From positions 558,001 to 622,000 of the forward strand of contig NW_027478721.1 of the NCBI RefSeq assembly GCF_051014685.1: DNA of 64,000 nt. The letters are read 5' to 3'. Source of the DNA: Ptiloglossa arizonensis. Taxonomy: Eukaryota; Arthropoda; Insecta; Hymenoptera; Colletidae. This document shows, one piece after another, positions 60,701 through 64,000 of this stretch (within the stretch, counting starts at the first letter, position 1; every line of letters begins with the position of its first letter). Below the pieces are notes generated by a model that was not told where the DNA came from, made no database searches, and saw nothing but the letters and a program-made list of their open reading frames with translations. Both the position numbers and the translations under genes were made by a program.

Positions 60701-61434
60701 ACTTCTGCTGCTCCTAACCCTTAACCAGAATGGCCTAGGGAAAAAATACACATACCGTTGTAATCGGGCGAGTTTCTACTTTCAGATGCAACAGGAATTT
60801 TTGGGTTAGGTCAATCCGTTCCCGAGATATGGGAGTTTGAAGCTAAGAAATGATTGAGAAGAAAACAAATTTGTCGCACTTCTGCTGCTCCAAACGCTTA
60901 ACCAGAATGGCCTAGGGGAAAAATACGCATATCGTTGTAATCGGGCGAGTTTCTACTTTCAGACGCAACAGGAATTTTTGGGTTAGGTCAATCCGTTCGC
61001 GAGATATGGGAGTTTGAAGCTAAGAAATGGTTGAGAAGATCAACAAATTTTTCGCACTTCTGCTGCTCCAAACGCTTAACCAGAATGGCCTAGGGAAAAA
61101 ATACGCATATCGTTGTAATCGGGCGAGTTTCTACTTTCAGACGCAGCAGGAACTTCTGGGTTTGGTCAATCCGTTCGCGAGATATGGGAGTTTGAAACTA
61201 AGAAATGGTTGAGAAGACAACAAGTTTTTCGCACTTCTGCTGCTCCTAACGCTTAATCAGAATGGCCTAGGGAAAAAATACACATACCGTTGTAATCGGG
61301 CGAGTTTCTACTTTCAGACGCAACAGGAATTTTTGGGTTAGGTCAATCCGTTCGCGAGATATGGGACTTTTAAGGTAAGAAATGGTTGACAAGACAATAA
61401 ATTTTTCGCACTTCTGCTGCACCAATCGCTTAAC
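57716..61434 (+). repeat. HOR copy E1 (3719 bp, 21 monomers)
   Basis: It recurs in tandem at +3719 bp: GACAACAAC at 58382 with 62101, TCAATCTGTTCGCGAGATATTGG near 59395 with 63114, and the 59607-59792 stretch with 63326-63511. Monomers of the GACGCAGCAGGAACTTCTGGG type and the GACGCAACAGG or GATGCAACAGG type are intermixed. The homology starts about 70 bp upstream of 57716 (GGGACTTTTAAGGTAAG). Confidence 0.9.
59567..61220 (+). repeat. 178-bp monomer subfamily with GATCAAC insertion
   Basis: Monomers near 59620, 59970, 60150, 60330 and 61030 (and the E2 copies near 63335, 63690 and 63870) read GAGAAGATCAACAAAT instead of GAGAAGACAACAAAT, a one-base insertion that makes them 178 bp. The insertion shifts the forward frame and produces the repeated 61-residue accidental reading frames at these places. 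Confidence 0.8.
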
Positions 61435-64000
61435 CAGAATGGCCTAAGGGAAAAATACACGTACCGTTGTAATCGGGCGAGTTTCTACTTTCAGATGCAA
61501 TAGGAATTTTTGGGTTAGGTCAATCCGTTCGCGAGATATGGGAGTTTGAAGCTAAGAAATGATTGACAAGACAACAAATTTTTCGCACTTCTGCTGCTCC
61601 TAACGCTTAACCAGAATGGCCTAGGGAAAAAATACACATATCGTTGTAATCGGGCGAGTTTCTACTTTCAGACGCAGCAGGAACTTCTGGGTTTGGTCAA
61701 TCCGTTCGCGAGATATGGGAGTTTGAAGCTAAGAAATGGTTGAGAAGACAACAAATTTTTCGCACTTCTGCTGCTCCTAACGCTTAACCAGAATGGCCTA
61801 GGGAAAAAATACACATACCGTTGTAATCGGGCGAGTTTCTACTTTCAGATGCAACAGGAATTTTTGGGTTAGGTCAATCCGTTCGCGAGATATGGGAGTT
61901 TGAAGCTAAGAAATGATTGACAAGACAACAAATTTTTCGCACTTCTGCTGCTCCTAACGCTTAACCAGAATGGCCTAGGGAAAAAATACACATATCGTTG
62001 TAATCGGGCGAGTTTCTACTTTCAGACGCAGCAGGAACTTCTGGGTTTGGTCAATCCGTTCGCGAGATATGGGAGTTTGAATCTAAGAAATGGTTATGAA
62101 GACAACAACTTTTTCGCACTTCTGCTGCTCCTAACGCTTAATCAGAATGGCCTAGGGAAAAAATACACATACCGTTGTAATCGGGCGAGTTTCTACTTTC
62201 AGACGCAACAGGAATTTTTGGGTTAGGTCAATCCGTTCGCGAGATATGGGAGTTTGAAGCCAAGAAATGGTTGAGAAGAAAACAAATTTTTCGCACTTCT
62301 GCTGCTCCAAACGCTTAACCAGAATGGCCTAGGGAAAAAATACGCATATCGTTGTAATCGGGCGAGTTTCTACTTTCAGACGCAGCAGGAACTTCTGGGT
62401 TTGGTCAATCCGTTCGCGAGATATGGGAGTTTGAAGCTAAGAAATGTTTGAGAAGACAACAAATTTTTCGCACTTCTGCTGCTCCTAACGCTTAACCAGA
62501 ATGGCCTAGGGAAAAAATACACATATCGTTGTAATCGGGCGAGTTTCTACTTTCAGACGCAGCAGGAACTTCTGGGTTTGGTCAATCCGTTCGCGAGATA
62601 TGGGAGTTTGAAGCTAAGAAATGGTTGAGAAGACAACAACTTTTTCGCACTTCTGCTGCTCCTAACGCTTAACCAGAATGGCCTAAGGGAAAAATACACG
62701 TACCGTTGTAATCGGGCGAGTTTCTACTTTCAGATGCAACAGGAATTTTTGGGTTATGTCAATCCGTTCGCGAGATATGGGAGTTTGAAGCTAAGAAATG
62801 ATTGACAAGACAACAAATTTTTCGCACTTCTGCTGCTCCAATCGCTTAACCAGAATGGCCTAAGGGAAAAATACACGTACCGTTGTAATCGGGCGAGTTT
62901 CTACTTTCAGACGCAGCAGGAACTTCTGGGTTTGGTCAATCCGTTCGCGAGATATGGGAGTTTGAAGCTAAGAAATGGTTGAGAAGACAACAAATTTTTC
63001 GCACTTCTGCTGCTCCTAACGCTTAACCAGAATGGCCTAGGGAAAAAATACACATATCGTTGTAATCGGGCGAGTTTCTACTTTCAGACGCAGCAGGAAC
63101 ATCTGGGTTTGGTCAATCTGTTCGCGAGATATTGGAGTTTGAATCTAAGAAATGGTTATGAAGACAACTTTTTCGCAGTTCTGCTGCTCCTAACGCTTAA
63201 TCGGAATGGCCTAGGGAAAAAATACACATACCGTTGTAATCGGGCGAGTTTCTACTTTCAGACGCAACAGGAATTTTTGGGTTAGGTCAATCCGTTCGCG
63301 AGATATGGGAGTTTGAAGCTAAGAAATGGTTGAGAAGATCAACAAATTTTTCGGACTTCTGCTGCTCCTAACGCTTAACCAGAATGGCCTAGGGAAAAAA
63401 TACACATATCGTTGTAATCGGGCGAGTTTCTACTTTCAGACGCAGCAGGAACTTCTGGGTTTGGTCAATCCGTTCGCGAGATATGGGAGTTTGAAGCTAA
63501 GAAATGGTTGAGAAGACAACAACTTTTTCGCACTTCTGCTGCTCCTAACGCTTAACCAGAATGGCCTAGGGAAAAAATACACATACCGTTGTAATCGGGC
63601 GAGTTTCTACTTTCAGACGCAACAGGAATTTTTGGGTTAGGTCAATCCGTTCGCGAGATATGGGAGTTTGAAGCTAAGAAATGGTTGAGAAGATCAACAA
63701 ATTTTTCGCACTTCTGCTGCTCCAAACGCTTAACCAGAATGGCCTAGGGGAAAAATACGCATATCGTTGTAATCGGGCGAGTTTCTACTTTCAGACGCAA
63801 CAGGAATTTTTGGGTTAGGTCAATCCGTTCGCGAGATATGGGAGTTTGAAGCTAAGAAATGGTTGAGAAGATCAACAAATTTTTCGCACTTCTGCTGCTC
63901 CAAATGCTTAACCAGAATGGCCTAGGGAAAAAATACGCATATCGTTGTAATCGGGCGAGTTTCTACTTTCAGACGCAGCAGGAACTTCTGGGTTTGGTCA
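61435..64000 (+). repeat. HOR copy E2 (partial, cut by window edge)
   Basis: Second copy of E1, running to base 64000, which corresponds to 60281. Beyond a T/A difference at the very start (TTATCC at 57712 against TTAACC at 61431) I saw no difference in the stretches compared. More E-type repeat is expected to the right of the window. Confidence 0.9.

Larger units (their letters stand above)
1..64000 (+). repeat. ~177-bp satellite array spanning the whole window
   Basis: About 361 head-to-tail copies of one monomer fill the window without interruption or inversion. Starts counted from the landmark CAGAATGGCC fall at 1, 177, 354, 531 and 708, giving 176 and 177 bp units; 178-bp units occur from about 59.6 kb. 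The landmarks CCTAGGG, AATCGGGCGAG, CCGTTCGCGAG, GGGAGTTTGAAG and CTGCTGCTCC recur in nearly every unit. The consensus is about 42% GC with 31 C and 43 G on the + strand. Known families of this size and layout are centromeric or pericentromeric satellites of plants and animals; that location is inferred here, not shown. No unique DNA is seen, so flanking context is unknown. Confidence 0.99.

Noticed and set aside
59607..63511. Recurring 61-codon plus-strand frames beginning MVEKINKFF
   Set aside because: They result from the one-base GATCAAC insertion in the 178-bp subfamily and are copied by the 3719-bp tandem. Recurrence reflects the repeat, not coding selection.
1..64000. Possible CRISPR array, given the regular repeats
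   Set aside because: The repeats are contiguous 177-bp units with no unique spacers, far longer than CRISPR direct repeats.
1..64000. Known plant or human satellites (Arabidopsis 178-bp repeat, alpha satellite)
   Set aside because: Similar length only. I could not align the consensus to either from memory, so no family name is given.
1..64000. A multi-gene accessory or defence system
   Set aside because: No open frame outside satellite shadows exists anywhere in the window, so no protein-based system is present.

Overview
The whole window is one uninterrupted satellite-DNA array. A monomer of about 177 bp (176, 177 and 178 bp versions are common) repeats head to tail in one orientation from base 1 to base 64000, roughly 361 copies. 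Every block of the window reads as this same monomer. I see no unique sequence, protein-coding gene, tRNA, rRNA, CRISPR array or transposon, and both window edges cut inside the array. Monomer length (near a nucleosome repeat), single orientation and layered higher-order repeats (HORs) point to nuclear heterochromatin of a eukaryote, most plausibly centromeric or pericentromeric. I cannot name the organism from the sequence. The consensus I read by eye is about 42% GC with 8 CpGs per monomer, so CpG is not depleted.

Monomer anatomy (position 1 = the C of CAGAATGGCC): an AvrII-type palindrome CCTAGG at 9-14, an A-run at 16-21, a first CENP-B-box-like motif at 28-44, a T-run at 73-77, a second and better CENP-B-box-like motif at 93-109 that overlaps an NruI-type palindrome TCGCGA, and an A6T5 tract at 139-149. 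Read closely, the monomer looks like a decayed trimer of a ~59-bp ancestor (57+61+59 = 177).

Layout. 1-13272: a ~6.0-6.2 kb super-repeat (34-35 monomers) in two tandem copies, preceded by a partial related stretch. 13191-18718: 16-mer and 11-mer repeats. 18719-21125: mixed monomers. 21126-26270: same satellite but crowded with private 1-10 bp indels. 26217-31885: nested 7-mer, 14-mer, 10-mer and 4-mer duplications. 31730-38455: a 3185-bp (18-mer) offset duplication with a spliced-in 20-mer-offset segment. 38456-42857: short 4-mer, 11-mer and 13-mer echoes. 42858-45512: 6-mer/5-mer HORs with alternating TTCGCGAG and TTCCCGAG boxes. 46929-49050: 1061-bp 6-mer tandem. 47282-56123: a 4067-bp (23-mer) tandem, two full copies plus a part. 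57716-64000: a 3719-bp (21-mer) tandem, one full copy plus a part running off the edge.

No genes work together here. The biology on view is that of a homogenising tandem array: unequal exchange, HOR birth, candidate centromere-protein boxes, and one segment whose indels look like an assembly or sequencing problem. All repeat boundaries and offsets were read by hand from matching diagnostic variants, so they should be taken as good to about one monomer.
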